The notes: generated by a model not told the origin, from the sequence alone. A DNA stretch of 64,000 nucleotides from Clonostachys chloroleuca (GCA_037952775.1 JBANAY010000004.1:15004001-15068000), one strand, 5' to 3'. Shown: positions 24,530 through 36,209, counted from the stretch's first letter. Translations and numbers: made by a program.

Positions 24530-26425
24530 ATGTCTACGCCAGACTTGCAGAAGAAGTACAATGAGGAGCGCCAAAAAAGGCTTCGGCCTGAAGGGATGGA
24601 TCAGTACATGGATTTCCGGGATCCTATCATCGGCAGCAAGTTGGGACGCGACCCTTGGGCTAACTACGATTTCGTAGCTGCCAACTGTTCTCCACTGAAA
24701 GACGGCGCGGCGATAAAGTTCGTGATTATCGGTGGCGGTCACGCTGGTCTTTTACATGCCGTTCGTCTGCTCGATGCTGGCTTCAAGCCCGAGGACATGG
24801 TTCTTGTGGATACAGCCGGCGGGTTTGGTGGGACCTGGTATTGGAATCGTTATCCAGGACTAATGTGTGATGTGGAGGGCTATGTATATATGCCATTGCT
24901 GGAGGAGACTGACTACGTGCCAAAGCACAAGTACTCCTACGGGCCTGAAATTCGTGGGCAATGTGAAAGAATTGCCTCGCGGTACAGTCTTCAGGGTCAA
25001 TTCTGCACCCAAGTCAAACACCAGCAGTGGGACGACGAAAAGCGGCGATGGATAGTCAAGATGACTCAAGATCTTGGCCCGTCCCGGGGCCTGGTCCACC
25101 TGACCATCGAGACGCAGTTCTTGATCACCGCTGCCGGACTCCTCTGTGTGCCTCACGTCCCGAAACTAGCTGGCTTGCATGAGCTTATGGCTAACAGGAA
25201 GGTATTCCATTCTGCTCGATGGGATTGGGAATACACGGGGGGGTGCGAGGCAAAGCCTGACATGGTAAATCTGAAGGGCAAGAAAGTTGGCATTGTGGGC
25301 ACCGGAGCGACTGCCATTCAGATCGTTCCAGAGCTTGCAAAGTGGGCAGACCACCTGTACGTCTTTCAGCGAACTCCAAGCTATGTGGGCCCACGTAACC
25401 AACGGGAGACGACTCCTGAGGACTGGAAAAGAGTTGCCTGCAAGCAAGGTTGGCAATACGAAAGACAGGATAACTTCAATCACTTCGTTTCAAATGATCC
25501 GGCCCCCGAGAACATGATAAATGACGGCTGGACGGCTGCGGACTCATATTCGATTGCTGGTTTCGTCGGTAGTCCGTCGAGGCTTGTCACTCCGGATACG
25601 ATCGAGGAGCACATCACCTCGCTGTACCAGATCGATACAGCTCGGGCGGAGCGGTTGCGTGCTCACATCGCTAATGTGGTCAAGGACGAGGCCACTGCTC
25701 GGAAACTGCAGCCGTGGTATGCGGGCTGGTGTAAGAGACCAGCCTTCCATGACGACTACCTACCCAGTTTCAACCGGCCTAACGTCACCCTGGTTGACAC
25801 CGACGGCAGAGGTGTTGACCACTTCACAGAGTCTGGAATCGTCGCAAACGGAAAAGCGTATGATCTCGATATCGTGGTTCTGGCCACGGGCTTTTACACC
25901 CGCGGAAAAGATCAATCACCCTCGGGCCAGTCCAATGCTCCTCTCGTGGGACGAAACGGAGTCGAGGCTACGCAAAAGTGGAGTTCTCCCGAATATGCGT
26001 CCCTTTTCGGTGTATGCTCCAACGGATTTCCAAACGCATTCTTCACCAGCGCTGCAGGCGGTGGTATCTCGTATAACCTGACCTCAGCGTTCGACATCAT
26101 GGCAGGATTCGTCGCTAGCACAATCGCCAGTGCTCACAAACGAGCTCGAGATACTAACACCCTTGCAATCGAGCCGACTAAGCAAGTCGAAGACAGATAT
26201 ACGGATGAAGTGCAAAAGCGCGCATTGTGGTTCAGCGTGCTCGAGACGTGCACGCCAGGTTGGTTTACGGGGGAAGCGGAAGGGGCATTCGAAGAGAAAA
26301 CGCCAGAGCGGCAGGCTTTCCAAATGAGGCGCGCCCCTTGGGGCTCCGGTATTCTTGACTACAAGCGAACAGTATTAGAATATATTTCCAGGGGTGATCT
26401 GGAGGGCATCGAGCTTAGGGACTAA
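24530..26425 (+). CDS. Baeyer-Villiger-type flavin monooxygenase
   Basis: Intact single exon of 631 residues. The FAD-binding Rossmann motif is IIGGGHAGL (about 67-74). Then follow GGTWYWNRYPGLMCDVEG (about 100-117), typical of Baeyer-Villiger monooxygenases, and the NADP Rossmann motif VGTGATA (about 256-262). The fingerprint F-x-G-x(3)-H-x(3)-W reads A-x-R-x(3)-H227-x(3)-W231, so its F and G are replaced while His and Trp remain. Homologous long enzymes act in fungal metabolite pathways and insert oxygen next to ketones to make esters or lactones. Substrate cannot be told. A G7 run (25,237-25,243) stays in frame. It is divergent from the epoxide hydrolase and within reach of an esterase and an alcohol dehydrogenase that could act before or after it. 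No membrane segment is seen. Confidence 0.9.
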   Translation: MSTPDLQKKYNEERQKRLRPEGMDQYMDFRDPIIGSKLGRDPWANYDFVAANCSPLKDGAAIKFVIIGGGHAGLLHAVRLLDAGFKPEDMVLVDTAGGFGGTWYWNRYPGLMCDVEGYVYMPLLEETDYVPKHKYSYGPEIRGQCERIASRYSLQGQFCTQVKHQQWDDEKRRWIVKMTQDLGPSRGLVHLTIETQFLITAAGLLCVPHVPKLAGLHELMANRKVFHSARWDWEYTGGCEAKPDMVNLKGKKVGIVGTGATAIQIVPELAKWADHLYVFQRTPSYVGPRNQRETTPEDWKRVACKQGWQYERQDNFNHFVSNDPAPENMINDGWTAADSYSIAGFVGSPSRLVTPDTIEEHITSLYQIDTARAERLRAHIANVVKDEATARKLQPWYAGWCKRPAFHDDYLPSFNRPNVTLVDTDGRGVDHFTESGIVANGKAYDLDIVVLATGFYTRGKDQSPSGQSNAPLVGRNGVEATQKWSSPEYASLFGVCSNGFPNAFFTSAAGGGISYNLTSAFDIMAGFVASTIASAHKRARDTNTLAIEPTKQVEDRYTDEVQKRALWFSVLETCTPGWFTGEAEGAFEEKTPERQAFQMRRAPWGSGILDYKRTVLEYISRGDLEGIELRD

Positions 26426-27984
26426 GCTAGAGGAGTACGGTGATTCATTGGGGACCTCTACGGGTAGATAAAGCTACATTTCTCATGTACTAGGAGTGAG
26501 CGCAAGAGAAAAATGATTGTGAGCTTGATGGTGTAGTTAGAACAAGTTATTTAGACAAGATGTTTTGTCCCGATCGTGACTGAACGAGATGGTGCTGAGA
26601 GATTCAAATTACGCTCTAGATAGGTCGCGAGTGGCCAGGTCTAATGCTAGAACTGCTCATCCAATGTCAATGTTAGAGTTTCGACGACTATCGCAGAGTC
26701 TACTCTCCATAACACAGCCTATGAACCGAGACCTGAACTGGAAGTTGATGAAGATATGACAAACTGAGACTGTGTTTGGGACGCCGGACCTATGGCGGGG
26801 TTGTTTTTCAACGCATCAAGCATCTGGCGCCGGGACCTGACTCGGCCTTCAGGGAGATACTCATCGCATATCCTCTTGGCAGACTGGCAACGAAGACACT
26901 GAGGTCGAGCCTCATCTCATTTTACACGACGGATCCTATGTTTTGTGCTTGTGTTAGATCTTACACGGGTAAGGTCGCGGATGGGGGGCCACGGACTCAC
27001 CTACAAGAGATGCAGCCGGTCTTGTTTCGTTTAATCATTTGCGGCATATGTGGCGGTGTGAGGGAAAGTTCGCCGAGGAGATCTCTTAGACAGATACTCT
27101 AACGTATTAAGACGTATGAAATATTGCCGAGAAAGTGTAGGATGCTCCTGGCTTCTCATCGCTCTGACCGTACGTACTGTGAAACTAAAATAATGAAAGA
27201 GGCAAATGATCACTTGTTTTGTTCCCCAACGAATTACTCCGTCCGACTAGCGCGTAAGCTTATGGCAGGAAAAAGGTCTGGAGGCCGATAAAAGCTTTCT
27301 TTTAACCGGACCGCTACCGAGGTATCTTGGAGTGAATCTACATGGGTGTGTCACCCATAGCGCGACTGAGATGGCACAGCATATTCACAGGGCAGCCAAG
27401 CGGCCAAGTAGTGAGCGGATCCCACAAGGCTATATTGGGCGAGACGAGCTAGGTCTGTGGAAATTCTTTGTATATCATTAGTGCACATCGTGGTACGTGA
27501 GTGGTTGATACCAACTACTTAATGCTCAAGCCTACGTGTAATCATTGCGGTTCTCCCCCGCTGCTTGTTTCCTCCTTCTCGTATCTGTCATCCCCTCTTG
27601 ACTAATAGGGAAAGAGGTGAGATGATCTATTTGGGGGTGACATATAATCAGAGTAAAGGCTAAGCACTGTACATGATATCAATGCACATCGGGGGTGGTT
27701 GATGTAAAAGAATGGTACGAATAAACAAGAGAATATATCACTCGCCCTATATAGAAGGTGAAATGCTTGGTCAGCTCGGGCAATAATACTGGCTATACAG
27801 TGACCAGAAATCACCTCGGTCAATAGTTTGTCGAAAAAATTATTGCGACGGATAATGATTGCCTGATGTGCACAAATAGGACGTATGATGGTCCCCGCAG
27901 GACAAATAAAAACATCCCAACTCATCCCCCCTTTGCCTCCACTTACAAGAAGAATCATCCAGTCTGGGTAGTAGAACAGCAACC
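26426..27984. other. Intergenic
   Basis: About 1.56 kb without a supported gene. A 108-codon plus frame (26,776-27,102) lacks motifs or plausible splicing and is not accepted. It includes the promoter of the downstream dehydrogenase. Confidence 0.45.
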
Positions 27985-29283
27985 ATGCAAGCGGCCAGAT
28001 TTTACGGCCCTGGCGATATCAGGGTTGAGGAAGTCGACCGCCCAAAAGTAGAGAATGACAAGGTGATTGTGGCAGTAGAATGGTGTGGCATCTGTGGCAG
28101 CGATCTGTCTGAATACAGTCACGGTGAGAGCCGCTGAACCGAGAAGAACGACGATGCTCTGATGTGTGTTGATGCTGATCAACCAGCGCATTTATCTCCT
28201 TAGGTCCGGTAGCTATTCCAACGAAACCACATCCACTTTCCGGGGAGCAAATGCCGGTGATAATGGGTCACGAATTCTCCGGGAGAATTTTAGAAGCACC
28301 ACCTGGTTCGAAGTTTTCTTCTGGTCAGCCCGTCATGGTTGATCCCCGCCTGAATTGCGGCAAGTGCCTCCAATGCTGCTCTGGGCATACAAACGGCTGT
28401 GAGAAATGGGGTTTCCTTGGCTTGAGCGGCGGCGGCGGCGGTTTTGCGGAAATGGTTGCTGTCAGACCAGAAAAGCTGCACGCTCTGCCTGATTCTGTCG
28501 ATCTGGCTGTGGCTACACTCCTGGAGCCGCTGTCAGTCGCTTGGCATGCCGCCGCTCTTTCAGGTTTGAGCAAAGGGAATTGCGGCGATGCAGCAGCCCT
28601 AGTCGTGGGTGGTGGACCAGTAGGCGCCTCGATGATATACGTCCTCCGAGCGTGGGGGATGAAGCATATATTTGTTTCCGAACCTAGTTCAGCACGCCGA
28701 GAGTGGCTCAAGGGCATTGTGGAGGCCGCATTTAACCCAATGGAAATAGACATTTCCTCGGAATGCCGTCAGAGAACAAAAGAAATTGGGGTAGATGCTG
28801 TCTTTGATTGTGCAGGTTCCCAAGTCGCCCTGGATAGCGCTATTGGTAGCTTGAAATTCCGTGGCAGCTATGTTAATGTCGCACTGGGTACGCCAAAGGT
28901 AACAAAGAAGGATTTGGCCTTTACCCGCTCATCCGGAAATTATTTCAACAATTGCGCTGATTGTCCTCTCATGTCAGGTGGCTTTACCCTGTCAGATGAT
29001 GTTGCTCAGGGAGCTTAAAGTGACCTCATCATTGGCATACAACGACGCAGACTTTAGTGAGGTCGTGGACGCATTCATAAGTGGTAAGTTTGATAATCTT
29101 GATAAATCAATTTTCCTACAACAGATACTGATTGTATAAGGACAATTTAACGGCGCGGAAAAGATGGTGACTGGAAGAATTTCCTTACAAGAGGTTGTAC
29201 AGAAAGGGTTTGAGCATCTCGTTCACCAAAAGGACAAACACATGAAGATTGCAGTAAGCCCAAAGATACAGAAAGAAGGCTGA
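27985..29283 (+). CDS. Zinc-dependent medium-chain alcohol dehydrogenase, four exons
   Basis: Exons 27985-28123, 28204-28898, 28978-29083 and 29141-29283 give 360 residues, the usual length of this family. Catalytic zinc site: CGICGSD near residue 40 and GHEFSG. Structural zinc: four Cys in CGKCLQCCSGHTNGC. Cofactor-binding motif VVGGGPVGASM. The C-terminus is LRELKVTSSLAYND...MVTGRISLQEVVQKGF, matching butanediol/sorbitol-dehydrogenase-like enzymes. The second intron (28899-28977) is inferred: reading through it gives a premature stop, while splicing at GTAACA...GTCAG restores VALPCQMMLLREL in frame. It probably oxidises secondary alcohols or diols with NAD(P). As diols are the products of epoxide hydrolases, a link to the neighbouring gene is possible (inference). 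Confidence 0.88.
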
Positions 29284-29559
29284 AGCAAGATATTGCGCAT
29301 AATGTGCCGCAAGATGGAAATTTAAAAATACTTTGCATAGTGGAAGTTGCTAGAACCACTTTATCCAAGTTCTTCGCAGTGATGATTAGTTCTAACAAAG
29401 ACTACTTCTAACAAAGACTACTACACTTTTTAACTCAGATCAAATTCCTAAAAGTTAGTTTCCTAAACGAGGAGTGGAATTATATGTAGTCTGTGAGTGA
29501 AACACATCTCCTTATTGACCAGCATTTCTTGGATTCATAAGAGACAACAGAACAACCTT
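29284..29559. repeat. Convergent spacer with a 16-bp tandem duplication
   Basis: TTCTAACAAAGACTAC occurs twice in direct succession (29,390-29,405 and 29,406-29,421), between the convergent ends of the dehydrogenase and the subtilase. Confidence 0.7.
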
Positions 29560-32500
29560 TCAATACTGTCCTGTGACCTCAATCTTCGGCAGACCTCCTG
29601 TTGGGCGATACACGTCCCAATTATCAGCGTTGAATGGGTTTCCAAATGGTTTCAGTGCAGCGAAACGCATAGTATAGTTTCCAGGAGCAATCTGGCTGCC
29701 GTTTCCAAGCTTGCCAAACCACCAGTGCTGCCTCCCCCAACTCAGGCTCGTAGCTCGTATAATGTTGGTTTCCGGATAGGTGTATGTCTCATCCGGGTCA
29801 TCAGTCCCAAGTCGAAAGGGCCAACCATTGTTAGAACCGACCCACGAGGCCACCGAGCCGATGAATGAGTCCTCTCCTACAACGGGAGGATATTTCCACG
29901 ACCGCTCTGAGAATCCCTCTTCATATATATCCCATCGAATCTCTGTGGTGCCCCAGATAAACTTGGTATAAATCTTCGGGTAATCCATTATCCTGTTAGA
30001 AAGATTGAAAGAAAAACTGTCCAGCGTCAGAGATATTAGCCATTGCCTAAAATAAGATTATTTTCATGAGATAGGAGACAGCATACGTTGGTTTGTCAAT
30101 GAAGTGAGTCTGATTCAGGGTTGAAACCAAATATGGAAACCCATTTTCATTTAAGGTAGTCAACTGATTTTTCAAGTCGCCACCAAGACCTTGGCGCCAG
30201 CGGTTAGCAACACGGCCAAATATGCATAGTTGAATAGTTTTAGAACAGCCAGAGACTCACCAAGGTACGGGACCGATAGAAACTCGCCATTGCTGCCGGA
30301 GATGGTGACTTTGCCGCTGTAAAGTGGCAGAGCAGAGGCATTCCAGCCAAGATTATCGGGATTGTCAAAATTGATGCTGACCTTCCTACTTTCGCCTGGT
30401 TGCAGTAGAATATCCTGTGGAAGGGATACCACTGGCGTATATTCTTTGGGGGATAATTGGGCGAATGGACTAACGCGCTTCGTTTGGTCAGACGGATCCC
30501 AGATAAGCGCATCAACTCCACCAGCTGGATGCTGGGAGAATCGATACGTCACAGCCTCTGATCCATTGTTAGTCACCCTTAGATCGTGATATCGGTTAAA
30601 ATATCTCGTATCGTTGAGGGCGATGTTTCTGAAATCGAGCTGTGTATCGTAGCTGAGAATCTTGTATGCGTCAATCATCCCGTTACCGACTTGGCTTGTG
30701 CTGGCACTGAAGGGGAATGTTGCCGCAGTACCGTTGGACCATGGAATCGCCCTGCCGGAGGAGATTATACGACGGCTTAGTCGGTAGGCAAACTCCTTGC
30801 CTTGTACGCTCCGACCGCCGTGAGCACTTATGTAAAGGGCAGCAACGCCAGCGACGTATGGACAGGACATCGAAGTGCCACTGAGAATTTTATAACTGCC
30901 GTCAAACCATGTGCTAAATATGTTACCGCCTGGCGCGGCAATGTCGGGTTTCAGTTCGAGGTTGTAAAGGGCGGCCCATGAGGTAAATGGATTTGCGCGA
31001 TTGCCGGCGGGATCTTCGATTCCAAATGGCAACTCTGGATCCAATGAGAAATCTGCCGTAACGTTATTTACTGCCTTGAGGGACTCGATAATTTTCTTGC
31101 CATCGCCAGCCGTAATGGCACCGATACTGGAGGCTAGAGGCGGCTCGAGAGCATCATCGTTGTTGAGCATGAGAATGTATTTTGCACCGAGTGCAGACAG
31201 GTTGTTTTGTTTCACATAGTGATAGCAACCCCCTTCCTGATAAGCGGGATAACACCAGTCAAGGTTTGTGTGCCTTCGGGATATGGCTGGCACGCCTCCG
31301 CTTCGGCCTCTGGGTCCAAGGACAGGCTCACAACTGGCCAGTCGACGATCTCTGGAGGGAAGTAGTTGAGCGCAGGGATGTAGCCCAAAGTTTCGGCGTT
31401 TCCGTTGATCGTTATTCTAAAAGGACTGGCGGGGTAACGCTCCGTCTCAGCAGACGCAACAGCAAGCACGTTGTTGCCAGATGATCCGCTACTACCGTAG
31501 AACGGACCATACTCTCCCGAGTTACCGGCACTTATTGTGACGACAACCCCCTCATCAACAAGACGAGAGGCTACCTTTGCCCAGATATTGTCGGAGTAGC
31601 CGTTTGCTCCGCCTATCGAAGCAGTGATGATATCCATTCCATCTTCAAACGCAGCCAGAAAAGCCTCTACAAGGGTCGCCGTATCTGTGCTTCCGAGGCT
31701 GGTAAAGACTTTGTAAGCGTATAAGGATGCCTCGGGGGCAACGCCAACCCAATAGTCATTCCTCCCAGCGATGATGCCTGCTACATGTGTGCCGTGTCCC
31801 TGTTGATCCTTGGGGTCATCGTCCGGTACCTTTGCGCCTGTCTGAGGCCATCCTATTTGGCTTTGTTACGGGATGATCACTTTTGGCTTCAAGGAAGAGC
31901 AAGAAACGTACGACCGTCACCAACAAAATCGTGACCTCCTGAAACCTTGAAACCAGCACCATAGCCGCCCCCGAGCTAGAAAATGGATTCATACGTTAAT
32001 AACTGCTTTTGGAACCATTTGGGCTTGTTCTTACAGCCGGGTGATCGTACCAGACACCCGTGTCCACAATCCCAATCTTAACGCCTTTCCCGAATATCCC
32101 TTGAGCATGCAGCTTGTTCACACCCGTTGCATTGTGATTGTCGTGGTGGATAGGCGCGTCATCTGCAAAGGGCGCCTGTTGCTCAAATGTAGGGAGTAGT
32201 TCGATCAACTCATTCGGCCAGACATCCAGCACGTCTGGTGCTCTTGACAGATCGTCTTGGGTCAGAATATCTGTCTCAATCAAGGCTCCCTGAAAAACAC
32301 TGCTATCGAAAACCTTGAGAACGGAAATGCCGTCTTGGCTAGCTAAGCTCTGCCGTTCACGAGATCCCTAATTCCGTAGAAGCGGATCTTAGCTTCGTTG
32401 TTAAAGAGAAAAGAGACAAAATTACGCTCAACCCAATCTTTACTCACTGGGGCATATTCGATGATGAAGCTTCGAGCTACTCGAGCAGGGAAGGGATTTT

Positions 32501-32591
32501 CAGCATCGTTTTGTTGTTGGTTGATTTCGGCGACAGTTGACACCAGAAATGGTATCAGAAACCCAATGGATCTCAACGCTGATAAATACAT
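29560..32591 (-). pseudogene. Secreted subtilisin-like protease (S8, PA domain) with one frameshift
   Basis: Six exons: 32591-32426, 32342-32035, 31975-31912, 31852-30261, 30189-30087 and 30016-29560, encoding about 895 residues. Signal peptide MYLSALRSIGFLIPFLVSTV. Inhibitor-like prodomain (SFIIEYAP...VLKVFDSSVFQGA). Catalytic Asp in IGIVDTGVWYDHP, His in GHGTHVAGIIAG, oxyanion Asn in ISAGNSG and Ser in SGTSMSCPYVAG. A PA domain is inserted between His and Ser, and an Fn3-like C-terminal region ends IYTKFIWGTTEIRWDIYE. It resembles fungal minor-extracellular-protease types. One break: between VIPLIRKG and GCYHYVKQNN at a C5 run (31,229-31,233), where one more base restores frame. All other exons are clean, so this may be a consensus error. 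The fifth junction has alternative in-frame acceptors, and I chose CTGGACAG. Confidence 0.82.
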
Positions 32592-33853
32592 TCTTGCTCT
32601 CGCATCACCTCCTCAGATTGCTTAAGAACAAAGAGAGATCTGTCCCTCAATACTTTCACAGGAGTGATCGCAGATCTTTTTTTTAAGGCACATTTTCGAT
32701 ATGGCGCAGGATGATCACTAGTGGAAGGATCACAAGCCTGGTTCTAATCATTTTATTCGACTACAACCTCAAGCCTTCCAATCTGACCCGTTATACGCCA
32801 ACACCCGCACGATGCAACGTTGATTGTTCGCCAAGCTCTCTCAACCTTCCTAAAGAAACGGGGTCATGCGAGGTGCTCAGTTGACCCGCGGATAAAAGAG
32901 AAGCCTTCTGGTGGGGCTGCCACTATCCTGCCGCTTCTAGAAATTATCAGAATTCCTGTCAAATGATAGATGCCATATGCCTGTCTGCTTCTCAGTCGGT
33001 TGTAACCTTCCAGTCTTGGGTCAAATCGCGCTTGAGGTTTGCGGCCGTTATCTGTGCTCAGCGTTGTAAGGCAACTTCTGTAGCCTACCGACTATGGCAT
33101 AGATATAATAATGACCAGTTATTGTAGCCCTTAATAAGATTTCACAATCGAGTTTCGCATTTCAAACTCCAGCCCATTAAAGCATAACCAGGTACAACAG
33201 CCTTATTCTAAGTTGTGGGTTGATTTCAGCTATGCAGAGATGAAAAAACATGCTTCTTTATTAAAAAGAAGCAAATTCAGAGAATAAATTTCAATGGAGG
33301 ATTTATTTGACCAAAGTTTCAGAGCAGTCTGATGTAGAAATTGTCCAACTTTAACTTAATAACAATGCAAAATCGGAAGATCGTACCGATTTGATTAATC
33401 AACACATCTCTGCCAAACTGTCTCAACCGGCATGACTATGGAATTGGTGTAGGCTAGCAGTTCAAAATATATATCAATTTTGGGAGCTTGAGCAAACGTG
33501 ACTGAGCAAGAGTTGATGGCTGAGCCGGAAAATTCGGAAAAGCAAGATGAGTCTGATGAGAGGGGAGCTTCGGATTTTGATTAGGGTCATCAACATAGAG
33601 GTACGCGGCAAATGCTATACTTGATATCATGTTTGGTTCAACGAAATATTCTCATAATTACTTTCGACTAGTTTTCAATACGATGTATCTTTACAGACGC
33701 ATAGCAATCAGGCCGAATCGACAGCAGGCTATTTGAACCCTAAAGGTTAGTGCTGATATGAAACGTGCAAATCCAAATTGAGAAGTCGTCTGGTATCAAG
33801 GCTGTGATCAAGACAAGAACGACACAAAATGAAGCAACATGCACAAGTCATGC
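32592..33853. other. Intergenic
   Basis: About 1.26 kb, mildly A+T-rich, with no coding or repeat feature that I can support. Confidence 0.45.
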
Positions 33854-35710
33854 TTAGGCGGTCTTCTTGCAAAGTCTTGGGGATCATCAACTTCGACCCA
33901 ATCTTCGGTTCCGACCATAGCCTTGGCATAGAAAACGCCCTCGGGATCGCACTTCTTGCGAACCTCAAGGAGTCCGGGATAATTGTCACCCCGGTAAGCA
34001 GACTGCCACCCCGGCTGTTCAATGTCGCCCTCGTTCACAAACGAACCACCCGGCGGGGAGGCCTCGGTCAGAGCGGCGTCGACAATGTTGGTAATCGTAT
34101 TTCTCCCAGCTCCTTACCATGAGGTCTTTCGATGCACCAAGCGGCAAGAAAGCAGATGAAATACTGAAGCTCCACGCGTTGCGCCAACCTGGGTGGATGG
34201 CGTTATAAGGGTTGGGGTTGCCAACGCCCGGCCCGACAATGTGCCCAACCATTACCCCGGGTTCCTGCCACCCCGGGATAGTGGTGGCGGTCCTGAAAGC
34301 CTCGATGAGCTCGTCATGGTTCTCTTCAATGTCTTGTCGGTTAAAGAAGCGTCCACCCATGACAAAGTTTGCCCCTGCGGTGTCTGTACCGTAGAGTAGG
34401 TCTTTATAGAGCGTATCGTATTCCTTCGTATAAGTGGTGTATGGAACATTCAGCTTGTCGAGCTTCTCAAACAGGGCCTCCAGGGCCTTGTCCAGCTCGG
34501 CAGCTGTCATGCGCGGCGCCATGAGGGGTTGAACTTGTAGATTAAGCTCGCTCAGCTCGTAGTATCCAAACATGCCGTTGTCGACATAATGATTTGCCAG
34601 ACCGTGGAAAGCATCGACTGCTCTCCAGAAGAGCTCTGTGTCGTTGGTATGTGTCGGATTGATGCTGAGGACCATGCCCGCCGACTTCTGCTCAGGAAAC
34701 ATCTTGACTGTAATCAAAGTCACAATGCCAAACGTGCTGGGACCGCCGCCTGTCAAGGCCCAGAACAAGTCGGGATTTTTGTCGGCATTCGCAGTAACAT
34801 ATTCACCATTCGCTGTGATTAAATTAACAGAAAGGACATGATCAGCAGCCATTCCGTGGATGGTAGACAGGGACCCGTGACCGCCACCCTGAATGTAACC
34901 ACCAGCGAAACCAACAGTCTACACAACATGTTAGCCAGGGAGTGATTGTAAAAGATTGTTACACTTACTCCGCAGAAACCGCCAACTACCTCGACAGGGG
35001 GTTCTGTTGATTGGCCTGAGTGTATACTTCCATGCCTTGGATTCCAGCTGCTACAGTAACAGCCCCGCCAGTATAACCTCCGGGCCCATCATATTTGTCC
35101 ATGAACTCTGCCCCCTTGAACGAGTATGTGTTAATGGGCAAGGCACCAGCGCCGACTGAGAGGCCCATGAAATCATGGCCAGAGTTGCGGACGATGAGCC
35201 GAAGATTGCGGTCGCGTGCAAAGTCAACCCCCCCAGTCTTGATATGCTCCAAAGTCTCGGCCATGATTACATACTCTGGCAGGTAGCCGACTAAGCAAGT
35301 ATCCTCAGGGTTAATTGTCGGCAGGCAGGTTTCGCTGGTTGGGTAAGGCCCTATCGGGGCAACGCCAGAATTAATCCTACACAATAATAGTTAGATACCA
35401 AGTATTCCACTCCCACAGATTAAGAGTCAACTAACATCCAATCTCCAGAGAGGAATCACGCTGTGGCTGCCTCGCATGCCTCGCGATCGTAGGTCTGCAT
35501 GCTATCAAACTCGTTGTAGCAGGACGCTGCGGGAGGGGTAACTTTACGCAACGTTCCGCCAACAGTGCGGTTTAAAGTCTCCCAGTCAGAGGGCGACGGC
35601 CAGCAGTCATCTCCTCTGTAGCATTTGCAAGACAGGCCGCTGTCTTGTCTCTGCGGTGCTGCTAGAGCCAGACCGGCTAGGAAAGATAAGTGGAAACGGT
35701 TCATATGCAT
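33854..35710 (-). pseudogene. Secreted FAD-linked oxidase (BBE-like, bicovalent type), broken
   Basis: Pieces build a berberine-bridge-enzyme-like oxidase of the VAO fold. They are signal peptide MHMNRFHLSFLAGLALA; Cys-rich start CKCYRGDDCWPS; FAD domain LRLIVRNSGHDFMGLSVGAG with the His, and GGFCGTVGFAGGYIQGGGHG with the Cys, that together attach flavin in bicovalent members; then LFWALTGGGPSTFGIVT and C-terminal NYPGLLEVRKKCDPEGVFYA. Introns 35459-35377 (GTGATT donor, which skips an in-frame TGA at 35,456-35,458) and 34968-34919. Breaks: a missing C at the C5 run (34,997-35,001), an extra base near 34,093-34,094, and probably a missing C at the C4 run (33,879-33,882), after which the natural end RLCKKTA would stop at 33,854. 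If that last shift is not accepted, the frame ends at 33,808. Such enzymes oxidise alcohols, sugars or metabolite intermediates outside the cell. Confidence 0.78.
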
Positions 35711-35793
35711 AATTGTCTCTAGCTTGAATAGACTGTGGTGAAGACGTATGCATCTGAGATTCTTCATCTGGATCTGGTGAGCAATCTGCCTCT

Positions 35794-35803
35794 TATATAT
35801 TTT
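35794..35803 (-). promoter_or_regulatory. TATA box of the FAD oxidase gene
   Basis: AATATATAAG on the minus strand. An ATG at 35,767 is only about 27 bp away, so translation more likely starts at 35,710, where the signal peptide begins. Confidence 0.5.
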
Positions 35804-36209
35804 GCGGGATTCATCATTTTTTTGTCATAAGCTCGCCAGGCTCAGTGTTCGCCAAGACGAACTCTTGAGGCCGCTGTCCCCATGGAGGTTTACCCACAAC
35901 TCAAAGCCTTTCTTTAGTACTACGATTCTCACTCGTCAAGGCGTACATGAGGGTTGTCCATGGGTTCTCAATGCATGATCTCTCTGATTATCAATCTGAT
36001 CTGCGAACCTCACTCCTTATCGATCGCGGACTTAACAGACGACCGAGAAACGAGGTACGCTCAATCAATCAGACTTATAAATAGACTAGTGACTGTTATT
36101 GGCCATGAGAAATCATAAATATGTAGCACCGAGCTGACCAAAAGCAGCAGAGAAACCTGAACCTGTATTCAATTTACTATCAACTCATCATACCTCCTAG
36201 AAACCAGCA
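35804..36209. other. Divergent intergenic region (FAD oxidase / SMP-30-like)
   Basis: The two genes start 500 bp apart and point away from each other. Each side has its own TATA box (35,794-35,803 minus and 36,076-36,083 plus). No other feature is seen. Confidence 0.5.
36076..36083 (+). promoter_or_regulatory. TATA box of the SMP-30-like gene
   Basis: TATAAATA, 134 bp upstream of the ATG at 36,210. Confidence 0.5.

Noticed and set aside
26776..27102. 108-codon plus-strand frame between the BVMO and dehydrogenase genes
   Set aside because: It shows no motif, no plausible partner exon and a composition like intergenic DNA.
30017..30086. A 40-nt intron (GTATGC to TTTTAG) in the subtilase
   Set aside because: It would be unusually short. 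The acceptor CTGGACAG gives a 70-nt intron with a CTGAC branch and keeps the family-like FSFNLSNR.
35456..35458. In-frame TGA in the FAD oxidase taken as nonsense
   Set aside because: An intron from GTGATT (35,459) to GTGTAG (35,377) removes it in frame, so it does not prove inactivation.
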